Shown here piece by piece: positions 26,576 through 35,211 of a DNA stretch of 64,000 nucleotides. The stretch covers positions 1 through 64,000 of the forward strand of contig NZ_JAFMYW010000003.1 of assembly GCF_017353175.1 (NCBI RefSeq), given 5' to 3'. The stretch comes from Fibrella forsythiae. GTDB taxonomy: Bacteria > Bacteroidota > Bacteroidia > Cytophagales > Spirosomataceae. Below the pieces are notes generated by a model. It was not told the DNA's origin. It saw only the letters and a list, made by a program, of their open reading frames with translations, and made no database searches. The translations under genes were made by a program, and so were the position numbers. How positions within the stretch are numbered: position 1 is the first letter of the stretch; the number at the start of each line of letters is the position of its first letter.

Positions 26576-27727
26576 ATGCAAACACGACTACTAAGCAGTT
26601 TACTGATTTGTCTAATTTTTCTTAGTTGTCGTCAGCCAGAAACGGCAATTAAGCCCAGCACAGAAATCAACCAACTTATCGATGCACAAACTCATTTGCA
26701 TGAACCGGCACTTGAAGGGACTGTGTTATTGAGTGATGAACCGTCCTACCCGCAAATTATCAATGGTTCTGGTTACACGACGCGCAAACGTACCTTTCGA
26801 CAATCCAAGAGATTCTCTACCCATCTCAACGCAACAAGTTTTGATCAAGCCGATCCGAATAATGGCCAAGGCTTATATGTGGGATCAATTGTGCGCTTAA
26901 GATCATTTGGGCAGCAAGGAAATCTTACGTCTATTGGTGTTACGGCGCGTGAACCGGTGACCCTGACGAGCAGCTTGCCAGGTGCTACGTCCAAGACAAT
27001 ACAGCCTGGAAAAGCTGCTTATCAAACCGTGATGAATCAGTGGCTACAACAGCCAGCCAATGTCGTTTCCTCCATCAGCTACGATGCAACAGTGATGAAT
27101 TCCACAGAGCAAGCTCTCATGAGCCAAGGGATCAATGTTGGTTGGGGACCGGTGACGTTTGCCAATCAATTCAGTGCCTCCACTGATTTGCAACAGCAAG
27201 ATATTGTGGTGGCCTTTAAACAGATTTATCACACGGTGACAATGGAATATCCGGGGAGTGCGGCAAATTACTTCACAGCCTCTGTTGATTTATCATCATT
27301 ACGAGCCGCTACTGGTGCTAATGATCCGCTCGGCTATGTGAGTGAAATAACGTATGGCCGGATTCTCTTAGCTAAGCTTCATTTTAAAACCAGTATCAAC
27401 ACTGATAAGCAACAACTCTCAGCGTCAATCTTAAGCGGTATACAGCAAGGCTGGAACCTAAGCGCCGAATTGAAGAAAACGTTGACGGAATCGAGCGTAC
27501 AACTCACCGTTTTGGGTGGAGATGCTGCCAGTGCAGCAAAAGTTTTGGTGAAGACCAATGGGCTAACAGCACTTGAGTCGATTAATAAATGGATAAAAGA
27601 TGGGGCTAACAGTCCGGATAAGGGGACACCCATTTCTTACCAAGTCCGCTACCTATCAGATAATAGTTTGGTTACGTTGGGAGCTTCGGCAGACTACGCT
27701 GTGAGGCCTTTACCGGTTGCGATTTGA
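26576..27727 (+). CDS. Thiol-activated cytolysin family lipoprotein without domain 4
   Basis: Cholesterol-dependent cytolysins assemble into rings and pierce membranes. From the Met at 26576 the 383-aa protein has a lipoprotein signal (LLICLIFLSC, Cys18). Similarity to the family runs through domains 1-3: YVGSIVRLRS, a segment near LGYVSEITYGRILLAKL that matches the conserved strand before the membrane helices, and INKWIKDGANSPDKGTPISYQVRYLSDN, which matches the late domain 1/2 region. The protein ends right there. The Ig-like domain 4 with its Trp-rich undecapeptide and cholesterol loop is missing. It may need a partner or another receptor. Family call is good; pore activity is inferred. Confidence 0.75.
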   Translation: MQTRLLSSLLICLIFLSCRQPETAIKPSTEINQLIDAQTHLHEPALEGTVLLSDEPSYPQIINGSGYTTRKRTFRQSKRFSTHLNATSFDQADPNNGQGLYVGSIVRLRSFGQQGNLTSIGVTAREPVTLTSSLPGATSKTIQPGKAAYQTVMNQWLQQPANVVSSISYDATVMNSTEQALMSQGINVGWGPVTFANQFSASTDLQQQDIVVAFKQIYHTVTMEYPGSAANYFTASVDLSSLRAATGANDPLGYVSEITYGRILLAKLHFKTSINTDKQQLSASILSGIQQGWNLSAELKKTLTESSVQLTVLGGDAASAAKVLVKTNGLTALESINKWIKDGANSPDKGTPISYQVRYLSDNSLVTLGASADYAVRPLPVAI

Positions 27728-27958
27728 CTGAGAGAGAACCGATGCAGCTAAATCCTTCGTCTCATCACTGTACTTCGTACTTTTGAGAACTTTGGATGCG
27801 ATAGTCTCCATATCGCTTCCGGTCTGTTTCCCCTTATTGGTCTGTGAGAGGGCGAACCCCGCCAGCTTTTTTGCCGTCGCAGATGCGGATGGATTATTTA
27901 AGGTTTTGGCCGCTTGCGAAGCAATGCCAGAAGATGTTGTTTTGCTGTTCTTAGCCAT
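27710..27958 (-). CDS. Small conserved-type helical protein
   Basis: The 82-aa product is Ala-, Ser- and Lys-rich (MAKNSKTTSSGIASQAAKTL ... DETKDLAASVLSQSNRNR) with two predicted helical halves. It resembles small hypothetical proteins found widely in bacteria, often in accessory regions; no function is known to me. It is convergent with the cytolysin-like gene, and the last 18 bp of both overlap. Confidence 0.65.
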   Translation of the reverse strand: MAKNSKTTSSGIASQAAKTLNNPSASATAKKLAGFALSQTNKGKQTGSDMETIASKVLKSTKYSDETKDLAASVLSQSNRNR

Positions 27959-28270
27959 GGCTGTTTAGTAATTGTGTTGTAAAAGTACTTACTTTATTGC
28001 AAGGTGAATATACTAGATTTTACTTGAAGACGATACAGACCTATTGGAATGTTTTTTATACTTCAGTCATACGATAATTGTGACAGCTTCTAATATAAAA
28101 GTATATTGAGTAGCGAATTATTCATCTCCGTAAAGTGACGAGCATCAGTGTGGAATTGCTCTACTATATTATATCGAACCACGGCTACATAAGAGCAAAA
28201 GAACTAATACTGATATAACAGAACTGATGGTTTGCATGTAACTTCGCTAACACGCAGATTATGCTCAACA
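27959..28270. other. Intergenic stretch, nothing recognised
   Basis: A 312-bp AT-rich gap between divergent small genes. It presumably holds both promoters. No coding frame or RNA was identified. Confidence 0.35.
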
Positions 28271-28531
28271 ATGGCCTACAGCGATCTCTTAGCCCAGCAA
28301 GACAAAGAGCTGCAACAGCTTCATCAGCGGCTTTATGCCGATCAGGCCATGATCCGAAAACTGCAAAGCGACCATTTCGACCAGACGCGCTATGACGGGC
28401 AACTGGAACGGCTGCAAGCCGATTTCGAGCGTCAGCGCGATGTAATGCAAACCCGTTTCGAGCAAGAGCAAAAAGCCTATCTCAACGAGCCTGATATGCC
28501 ACAAGTTGAGAAGAAGCCGGACATTTCATAG
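28271..28531 (+). CDS. Small coiled-coil protein
   Basis: From the ATG at 28271 (an upstream in-frame ATG at 28232 gives a less convincing N terminus) the 86-aa product is Gln/Glu/Arg-rich with continuous heptad character (LLAQQDKELQQLHQRLYADQ ... FERQRDVMQTRFEQEQ). It is probably a long helix that dimerises. Similar small polar proteins occur in the mobilisation regions of Bacteroidota elements, but I do not recognise this one. The next gene follows after 18 bp. Confidence 0.5.
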   Translation: MAYSDLLAQQDKELQQLHQRLYADQAMIRKLQSDHFDQTRYDGQLERLQADFERQRDVMQTRFEQEQKAYLNEPDMPQVEKKPDIS

Positions 28532-28549
28532 AGCCAGAATAAGGTCGTT

Positions 28550-28747
28550 TTGATGATGCAGGGATATAGAAAACAACAAGCGAATCAAGGCCAGAAGAAT
28601 CAGGAACCGGCACAGCCAGATAAACAAGTACAAGCCTCCTCACCGTCAGCCAGTAACCCCAAAGATGAAGACATCAAAAAGTTGATGGAGGATAGCAAAA
28701 AACGCCGCCAATCCTGGCAGTATAAGCGAGGCGGTCATAAGCGATAG
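28550..28747 (+). CDS. Small basic, Gln-rich protein
   Basis: The 65-aa product is disordered in character (Gln, Asn, Pro, Ser rich) with a charged C terminus (KKLMEDSKKRRQSWQYKRGG). It shares an operon with the coiled-coil gene (18-bp gap). No family recognised; a nucleic-acid-binding role is possible from the basic tail. Confidence 0.45.
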   Translation: MMMQGYRKQQANQGQKNQEPAQPDKQVQASSPSASNPKDEDIKKLMEDSKKRRQSWQYKRGGHKR

Positions 28748-28873
28748 ACATTACGCAACGTCTCGTTGAGCAATATTACAATAGGAGCGTTTACATGCTG
28801 TTTTTGTGGAAAATAACAAAACGGGCATATAAACTGAAACTTATCAATACTATTTATTTAATAAATAAGATAA

Positions 28874-29038
28874 TCTAATGTATTTCTCTTTTATGCTATA
28901 TTTAGCAGAAAAAGGGAATATAGGAACTTCGTTAACTTCCAGCAAGCCTTCCGCAACAGTGGTCTGATCGAACTTCACGAGGTACAAAAGGTCTTTCCTG
29001 GTTTCCATGTCCGGCGTATACCTATTACTCTAAATTAA
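28874..29038 (+). pseudogene. C-terminal fragment of a lost gene
   Basis: A frame that is open from just after a TAA (28871) to a TAA at 29036-29038 ends with a protein-like stretch (NFVNFQQAFRNSGLIELHEV, then KVFPGFHVRRIPITLN) but has no start codon. Composition is unlike the surrounding AT-rich spacer. It may be the tail of a gene whose 5' part was deleted when the restriction module was inserted. Family unknown. Confidence 0.3.
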
Positions 29039-29054
29039 AGACCGGAATCGAAAA

Positions 29055-29762
29055 TTATTTTTTCAAAGCTTTACTCTTCGTCTTTGGTTTTTTTACTATA
29101 AGCTTAGAGTAATTGAACATTAAGTGAAATAATTCCAAATCCGTTTTAGTAATAGCTAATTTATGCTTCGAATTGTAAGAATAACTGAAATTTGAATTCA
29201 AATTGCATTGAGAAAAAATACTATCAGAGGAATTAAATATAGTATTATTTATTATTTCGTTTTTTTCGGACTTCATTAATAAACTTATAGAATTCAAATT
29301 TTGTAAAGGAGAAAAATCTTTGACAATAAAGCCAATCATAGCATTCAAACCATAATGGGACGAGTATTTTTCTTCGATCACAAACCGGTTCATTCCTTCA
29401 GTGACATATTTTCTATTCAACGATTTGCCACCATCAAGTCTTTTACATTCAACTACAAAATAATCTGTTTTAAGATTTTTAAAGTTTTTAGCATTTAAGA
29501 CTTTAATATCTATATAAGCAGATACGCCACCTAAATGCTTAGGTTCTGCCTCAAATATATAATTTTCGAGATTGTATTTTTCTCTAAATTCATTTTCAAG
29601 TAAATAATCATAAACTAACCAATCTCTTATTTTCTCTTCGTCATTTTCTAATAATTTCGAACTTCCTAAGCTTTCCGCATAGCAAGATGCAATCCCATTT
29701 AAAACAACAATAAATTCTTGTCTTTTAATAAACTGACTTTCTCCTAAATCAAAGTTAATCAT
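29055..29762 (-). CDS. PD-(D/E)XK-type nuclease, partner of the methyltransferase
   Basis: The 235-aa protein contains the active-site pattern of this nuclease fold: Asp in AYIDIKV (D85) and E-x-K in YFVVECKRLDGG (E105, K107). A following helix has KYVTEGMNRFV, where Gln/Glu often completes the site. It starts 25 bp after the stop of the methyltransferase gene on the same strand. The pair looks like a restriction-modification or phage-defence module in which this protein cuts DNA lacking the partner's methyl mark. That division of labour is inferred. Codon use is very AT-rich compared with the core. Confidence 0.7.
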   Translation of the reverse strand: MINFDLGESQFIKRQEFIVVLNGIASCYAESLGSSKLLENDEEKIRDWLVYDYLLENEFREKYNLENYIFEAEPKHLGGVSAYIDIKVLNAKNFKNLKTDYFVVECKRLDGGKSLNRKYVTEGMNRFVIEEKYSSHYGLNAMIGFIVKDFSPLQNLNSISLLMKSEKNEIINNTIFNSSDSIFSQCNLNSNFSYSYNSKHKLAITKTDLELFHLMFNYSKLIVKKPKTKSKALKK

Positions 29763-29787
29763 GATATAAATAGAAAACGTTTAGTTA

Positions 29788-32700
29788 TTAAACTGATTGA
29801 TTTTGATTGATTATGGCTTCAAGAATCTCGCCAAGGTCTAAATGGGCTAAAGCGCGATGCCAAACTTTAAACTCGTTAGGCTTCATTATATAAAAGGATT
29901 TATCGTTAAAAATCTTTACATCTTTTTGTACAAATAAAGTTTCTGTTTCCTTACTAAAGGATAAGCTTACAAGCCATTTGATAATATTAAAGTCTTCTAA
30001 TTGAGTCCATTTTATTTTATGCTCGGGGATTAATTCTGTTAAGTGAAAATGCATAATAATTGCGTAGGAATTTAGATAGATTTCTGTAGAAAAAAACATG
30101 TCAGATCTATCTCTATATAAATTCTCAAAGTGGTCAATAAATACGTTAGCATACAGCGATAAATAATCTTTATCTTGAAAGCTAAGCCTTCTGAATGGAG
30201 ACTGTCTGTTCTGAAACAGAGGAATACTCACAATATTAGCATAGTCAATAAGGTCAAGTTCTAGTCTACTTACCTTGTATGCTTTATTGATTTCTGTCTC
30301 TAGTTTAGAGAAAATATTTAAGATCTCATCAGAGTAAAAGGAATTCGGCTTTCTTTTGCCTTCAAGATTTTTATTAATTGGATTACTGAGAATTTCTTCA
30401 ATTTCTGATACTAGATTAGATATATTCGTTCCATTATCTATTAAAGGGAAGGCTAATCTCTCATTATCATGAACTTGATCACGTTCTATACCTATTGAAG
30501 ATCCGGTTAATAAAAAGTAGTACCCACAAAGATTAGAGTTTAAGACAGCGGAGAAAATCTTTAGTTGATCTACATCACTTTCCTTTAAAGCCTTTATAGC
30601 AGTGATCGAACTGTTAAATACCGATTTTTCATAGCTAAGTGCCGATAAAGATTTGAAACTAGGGTCTGTTCCTTCTTTTATTAAGAGCATAGGAGGCTCA
30701 AAAACGGCAAGATTAAGCGGCAAATATGCTACACTTTTTTCACTGAAAAGCCCTAAATCACTGTTCAAATGAAATTGTTGAAGATCGTGTTTAGATACTT
30801 CTATGAGGTTATATCCAATTAAGTTAGTTGAATCTTTACTCCTTAGACCATCTTTCCTTTTAAATCCCTGATTAACAATAAATCTTTTCTCATCAGAAAC
30901 TACCTCATTTATAGTCCTCAACCTTTTAAGCCTTTTTATAAAATAAAAGTCTGATATTGTTCCAAATACCAAAAGTTTCCAAATCCAGTCGTTCTCTACG
31001 AAAAAACTTTGAACAACTTCTTTATAATCATATTTTTCTACAACTAATATTTTAAAAAGCCTAAAAAATATATTAGGTTTAATTGAGATGTGCTTAACTA
31101 TATTATTACTAGTATTCCTGCCTTGAGCAAATTTATAGAAAATAATACTTGGTGGTCCAATCGTAGTCTTATTTTTGCCAGCAATTTTTGGAATTTTTTT
31201 ATCAAACACTTGTCGTCTAATAACAGAAAGTTCCACTACTTGCTCAAGATAAAACCGTTCTAGAAAATATCTCCTAAAATCTTTACCATTGTTGTTGTAA
31301 AATATTTTACTCGTAATAATTAAAGCACAGCTAGGAGCGGTCCTCTGTTTAGAAGCTATATCACTGATCCGAATGATAAATGCCTGAGCTATTTCACGAT
31401 TAGAAATGAGTCTTTTATCTGACCACTCATCTTTCTTTGCTCTTTTCTCACAGTATATCTCGAAGAGTTGCTTTTCGTCTGATAAAGGAGTCCCCCACGG
31501 TGGGTTTCCTAAAACAAAATCAAACTCAACTGTAGCAACTCGTGTTCTAAACAGGTACTCACTACTAAATTCTTCGGAAAAAAAGTCACCTTCAAAAAAA
31601 TTATCTCTCAGATTAGGAAATTTAAAAGTAGATATATCTTTAGGCTCTTGAAAATCCAAAAGAGTTAGGTAGATAGAAAAGATAGCAATGTTAATAGCTT
31701 CAGGGTCTTTATCAACACCAAAAATGTTATCAGTTACTAATGAGGATAATTTAGATTTGAGCTCGAATTTGGAAACTTTGCTTATTCTCTGGTATTGATT
31801 AATTATTTTCCGCAAGCTTTCTACTAGAAATATTCCAGATCCACAAGATGGGTCGAGCACTTTACAGTTATATTCATTTGGGTTGTTGTCGAAATACTTT
31901 TTTACAGTTTGATTAAGTATATATTCTGTAAGAAACAAAGGGGTATAATAAGAAGACTGGGCAACTTGTTTTTGCTCGCCAATGAACAACTCATAAATGT
32001 TGCTTATGAATTCGACAGGAATAATTTCGAAATCATAGTACTTAAAGTTAGCGAAGTAGATAACAATTTGCTTCTCAATTATGTTGCCTCCTGTGAAAAG
32101 ATTGAACACTATTTCTATGTGCTCCTCTCTAACATAAGCTTTTTCTTCTTCTAAGGTGAGAACTTTTGTTACGGCCTCATCATCATGTACTGATAAAGTT
32201 GTAGGAAATAACATCTCATTTGCATCATTTAAGAATTTTTCATTCAAAAATGAAAATAGCTCATATAGGATTGAAGGAGACGTTTCAGCTAATATATCGT
32301 TAAATCGTTCATAATTTAAAGGCTCTCCCTTAAATTGCACAATTACATCTCTGTCAATTAAATATCTAGTGAAAATTAATCTGCCAATTATACTATTTGC
32401 TAATTCACTTTTTAGCAATCTATCACTCAATGCTTTTTTCGCATCTGCAATATTCTTCAGTAGAGTAGCATCTACCCTATCACCTTTTACGCCTTCAATT
32501 TGATCACTAAAATGCTCCCACGTTTTACCTGAAATTAACTCCCAATAACTGAACTTACTCAAATCGTTCTCATCTGTCAGTATATTAAGTAACCCTATTT
32601 TTTCGTCGAGAGAGAATCCATTAAAAATTTGGATTTGATCAGGTAGTATGAAAAAAACTGTTGAAATTCTATTAAAATTCCAGCAATTTTTGTGAATCTC

Positions 32701-32931
32701 TTGAATTTCTTCAGGAATTGGTGCAACAGTAAACTCAAAAAAGAAAATAAAGTTATCTTCGGAGTTTGATGTATCAATATGATAAAAAGCTGTAGGCTTT
32801 ATTTTTTCATTTATTATTTGAGAGGTTTTTAATGAATAGTTTTTCTGCCAGTCAGTGTTAGACAGGAAGTGTATGCCAGGCTTACTAGTAAGTTCAAGCT
32901 TGTCAAGAAGTTCTTTAAGTGAGTATGCCAT
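29788..32931 (-). CDS. N6-adenine DNA methyltransferase (Eco57I/type IIG-like)
   Basis: A 1,047-aa protein with an amino-methyltransferase core. Motif X-like SSYYTPLFLTEYIL is near residues 330-343, SAM-binding motif I LDPSCGSGIFLVES near 356-369, and catalytic motif IV GNPPWG near 474-479. The order and the NPPW tetrad indicate N6-adenine methylation. A long C-terminal part (about 650-1047) would contain the target-recognition domain. The N-terminal 150 residues may be a degenerate nuclease-like domain, which I cannot confirm. A separate PD-(D/E)XK gene follows, so cutting is probably done by that partner. Size and layout resemble type IIG and BREX PglX enzymes, but no other BREX gene is nearby. 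Confidence 0.82.
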   Translation of the reverse strand: MAYSLKELLDKLELTSKPGIHFLSNTDWQKNYSLKTSQIINEKIKPTAFYHIDTSNSEDNFIFFFEFTVAPIPEEIQEIHKNCWNFNRISTVFFILPDQIQIFNGFSLDEKIGLLNILTDENDLSKFSYWELISGKTWEHFSDQIEGVKGDRVDATLLKNIADAKKALSDRLLKSELANSIIGRLIFTRYLIDRDVIVQFKGEPLNYERFNDILAETSPSILYELFSFLNEKFLNDANEMLFPTTLSVHDDEAVTKVLTLEEEKAYVREEHIEIVFNLFTGGNIIEKQIVIYFANFKYYDFEIIPVEFISNIYELFIGEQKQVAQSSYYTPLFLTEYILNQTVKKYFDNNPNEYNCKVLDPSCGSGIFLVESLRKIINQYQRISKVSKFELKSKLSSLVTDNIFGVDKDPEAINIAIFSIYLTLLDFQEPKDISTFKFPNLRDNFFEGDFFSEEFSSEYLFRTRVATVEFDFVLGNPPWGTPLSDEKQLFEIYCEKRAKKDEWSDKRLISNREIAQAFIIRISDIASKQRTAPSCALIITSKIFYNNNGKDFRRYFLERFYLEQVVELSVIRRQVFDKKIPKIAGKNKTTIGPPSIIFYKFAQGRNTSNNIVKHISIKPNIFFRLFKILVVEKYDYKEVVQSFFVENDWIWKLLVFGTISDFYFIKRLKRLRTINEVVSDEKRFIVNQGFKRKDGLRSKDSTNLIGYNLIEVSKHDLQQFHLNSDLGLFSEKSVAYLPLNLAVFEPPMLLIKEGTDPSFKSLSALSYEKSVFNSSITAIKALKESDVDQLKIFSAVLNSNLCGYYFLLTGSSIGIERDQVHDNERLAFPLIDNGTNISNLVSEIEEILSNPINKNLEGKRKPNSFYSDEILNIFSKLETEINKAYKVSRLELDLIDYANIVSIPLFQNRQSPFRRLSFQDKDYLSLYANVFIDHFENLYRDRSDMFFSTEIYLNSYAIIMHFHLTELIPEHKIKWTQLEDFNIIKWLVSLSFSKETETLFVQKDVKIFNDKSFYIMKPNEFKVWHRALAHLDLGEILEAIINQNQSV

Positions 32932-33220
32932 AGTATAGCTTTATCTCAGCTATCTACCTATTTAGATGAAAAATTGCAATATATGTGCAAATGGCTAATC
33001 TTGCAGATATATTTATTCTATATCCAGTAAACTTTAACGATGTGCTTTAATTTCAATTAGTATTTACAAAATACTTTGATTACCTTGATACCCTAACTTT
33101 GATTTGGACTATAGCAGAGTTTACTTGCATAAGATTCAATAAGTGCCTTACTTTCAGTAAGTTATGATTTGATAAGCTAAGAATCAATGATAAATAACTT
33201 TTAATTGTACATGGTTTATT

Positions 33221-33454
33221 CTATCGCTTCCGTTTAATAGTCTGCTTATCGCGAATGGCTTTCATTTTAGCCATCATCGCCTCCCGTTGATGTTGTTCCT
33301 TGCCTTATTGCATGGCTCGATTATAGTCGCTCGGCGAATTATCAGTTTGCGCTTGTAGGAGCTCGTTGAGCAGTTCCGGCTCATGCTTCGATAGTTGATA
33401 GCCATGATTGAAGCCTTTTAAGAATTCTGGTGATGGTTCGTCTTCGTCAGTCAT
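33221..33454 (-). pseudogene. Small gene after the excisionase-like gene, broken by TAA
   Basis: From an ATG 2 bp after the stop of the HTH gene the frame reads MTDEDEPSPEFLKGFNHGYQ and on to NRAMQ, then TAA at 33305-33307 (codon 50), then GKEQHQREAMMAKMKAIRDKQ to a TAG at 33221-33223. The part after the stop is a clean charged helix in the same frame, so the original product was probably 77 aa. Alternatively the gene now makes a 49-aa protein. No family recognised; its place between excisionase-like gene and cargo suggests a role in the element's own biology. Confidence 0.55.
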
Positions 33455-33456
33455 GG

Positions 33457-33726
33457 CTAGAAGGTGCTTTTGGCGTGACGGTTCAGATAAGCCTCAATCG
33501 AATCCGTATCATAGAGAATGATCTTCTTTTCTGGCTGGGTAAACCGGATGCTGCCCTCGTCACGCAGCTTCTGCAACGTAGTCTTGCTTTGTATGCGTAA
33601 CCGTTGCATGGCCTCAATGCCGGAAATCCATTTGTCCTCCCGGACGTTCTGTTGCTGTTGAATACGTTCCACCACCTTGTCAATCAAGGCGTAAAACGCA
33701 TCTTCTTGGAGGCATATTACTTCCAT
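33457..33726 (-). CDS. Excisionase-like helix-turn-helix protein
   Basis: The 89-aa protein has the MerR-type/HTH_17 pattern found in Bacteroidetes element-encoded DNA-binding proteins: KWISGIEAMQRLRIQSKTTL, then QKLRDEGSIRF and a wing (KKIILYDTDSIEAYL). These proteins usually act in excision or regulation of integrative elements. It lies 87 bp after the integrase gene on the same strand, consistent with an int-xis arrangement. Confidence 0.78.
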   Translation of the reverse strand: MEVICLQEDAFYALIDKVVERIQQQQNVREDKWISGIEAMQRLRIQSKTTLQKLRDEGSIRFTQPEKKIILYDTDSIEAYLNRHAKSTF

Positions 33727-33735
33727 TAGGAGAGA

Positions 33736-33750
33736 CGCGGCTTGGCCGCG
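33736..33750 (-). promoter_or_regulatory. Short perfect hairpin between integrase and excisionase-like genes
   Basis: CGCGGC-TTG-GCCGCG forms a GC-only 6-bp stem, placed 9 bp before the excisionase-like ATG in the transcript sense. It is stable enough to reduce read-through or translation. No T-tract follows, so a simple terminator is less likely. Confidence 0.35.
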
Positions 33751-33813
33751 CTAAGGTGTGGCAGACTACAGCAAGGTAGCAATTCTTTATAAAATTCAAA
33801 AAAGCTGATTGGG

Positions 33814-35076
33814 TTACTTTGGTTTGCGTGTGGTTGGTTTCGGTTTCGCTGGTTTCTGCTTTTTATCGTCGTCCATGTTCAGCACTGCATCCAATGCATC
33901 ATCAGTTTGCTGGGTGGTGAAGTTCGATTGATAACCCATCGTCGTTAGGATACTACTGTGCCGGTAAAGCTTTTGCAGGATTTGCACGGGGATCTTATCA
34001 CTCGCCACTTGGGCAAAGGAGTGACGAGCCAAGTGCATGGTCAGCTTCTTGTCAATTTTAGCCGCTGGGGCCACTTGGGTTTTGAGGCACTTATCAATGG
34101 CACTCGTCTTGAAAGCAATCGTTCGCTGGGTGATAAACTTGTTGTCAAAATCGACACCCTTCAATTCCGGGAACACCAGATCAGCCTTGTTTTGCTGGAA
34201 GGCTTTGTAGTGGTCGATTATCTTAATCGCCTTCTCCGGTATTTTGAGTGAGCCGCTCTTATCATTCTTGCCCATCGCATAGTGTAACCGGTCATTCTGA
34301 AAGTCTCTCCATCGTAAGCGTAACACGTCACTGACACGCATACCGGCAAAGTAGTAAGAGAACAGCCACAGATTACGGGCGTGGTTGGCCGGTTCTACTA
34401 AAGCGACCGTCTCCAGACTTTTAATCTCCTCGGCGTTCAACCCGACTTTGCTGGATTCCGGGAACTTGATCTTCATCTTGCCTTTACCGAACAGATAATG
34501 CTTGGCATCAATCACGCCATCCTTGATGGCATGGCTGAAAACGGAGCGCACCATCACGATATGATTGACAGCGGAGCGTTCAGAATGGTTATGCTTGGTT
34601 TGCAGGTAGGCTTTAAACCGTTCCAGCATGGCAACAGTCATGTCCTGGAAGGCCAGGTCATTTTTGATGAACTCTTTGAAGTGTTTTACCCGTGGCTTGT
34701 CCGCCGTGTATTGATTGTATTTTCCGGCTTCTTTCAAGCGTTGCAGATACAAGTCGGCTTGCGCAAAAAAAGTCGATCCGGCTGTTGGTTTGATCTTCTG
34801 CTTGACGGCTCCCGGAGAGACGTAGGACTTCTGGGTCTCAAGTTCTAACGAGTGGTCGTTAGCCTCAGAAAGCTTTTTGAGAATGAAGTTGTTGAGCCGG
34901 GCGGCATTGGGGTGCGACTTCTTGACGCGCTGTTGAGACTGGTCCCAATCATCGACGCTGATATGATACCCTAGATAAATAAAAGACGACTTACGGTCTT
35001 TCGTGATGCGCAATGTGAGTGGCAACAAGCCATCTTTGTTTGGTTTCTTGCGCAGAACAAGCTTAACAACAGCCAT
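33814..35076 (-). CDS. Tyrosine recombinase (integrase), Bacteroidetes type
   Basis: The 420-aa integrase has an N-terminal arm-binding domain (about residues 1-95), a SAM-like core-binding domain (about 100-200) and the catalytic domain with all key residues: R247 (AGMRVSDVLRLRW), H348 and R351 (MHLARHSF), H373 and nucleophile Y382 (HSSILTTMGYQS). The ATG at 35076 is preceded by GGAGG. It points away from a tRNA-Phe 3' fragment about 135 bp upstream, which is probably its attachment site. It most likely catalysed insertion of the left part of this window into the tRNA gene. Confidence 0.92.
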   Translation of the reverse strand: MAVVKLVLRKKPNKDGLLPLTLRITKDRKSSFIYLGYHISVDDWDQSQQRVKKSHPNAARLNNFILKKLSEANDHSLELETQKSYVSPGAVKQKIKPTAGSTFFAQADLYLQRLKEAGKYNQYTADKPRVKHFKEFIKNDLAFQDMTVAMLERFKAYLQTKHNHSERSAVNHIVMVRSVFSHAIKDGVIDAKHYLFGKGKMKIKFPESSKVGLNAEEIKSLETVALVEPANHARNLWLFSYYFAGMRVSDVLRLRWRDFQNDRLHYAMGKNDKSGSLKIPEKAIKIIDHYKAFQQNKADLVFPELKGVDFDNKFITQRTIAFKTSAIDKCLKTQVAPAAKIDKKLTMHLARHSFAQVASDKIPVQILQKLYRHSSILTTMGYQSNFTTQQTDDALDAVLNMDDDKKQKPAKPKPTTRKPK

Positions 35077-35090
35077 TTAACCTCCGAAGT

Positions 35091-35112
35091 TGGTACAACA
35101 ATGGTACAACAA
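35091..35112. repeat. Two tandem copies of an 11-bp repeat before the integrase gene
   Basis: TGGTACAACAA occurs twice back to back (35091-35101 and 35102-35112), 15 bp upstream of the integrase start and about 100 bp from the attachment site. Period 11 bp puts both on the same DNA face. Arm-type integrase sites or a regulator site are the likely roles. Confidence 0.55.
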
Positions 35113-35211
35113 ATGGTGGTTTTACTTGGTTTTGACTGATTTAATTTTTTTGATAATTCACTGATAATCAGAAGTATTGATACATATCAAACCATATTAA
35201 ACCAGCTAAAA

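Noticed and set aside
29788-32931. BREX or DISARM locus around the methyltransferase
   Set aside because: Only a nuclease partner is present; none of the other BREX (BrxC, PglZ) or DISARM (DrmA, DrmB) genes is found nearby.
8939-33454. Stop-codon reassignment or amber suppression as an explanation of the interrupted genes
   Set aside because: TGA, TAG and TAA are all involved, and intact neighbours use each of them as normal stops. No suppressor tRNA is visible in the window.
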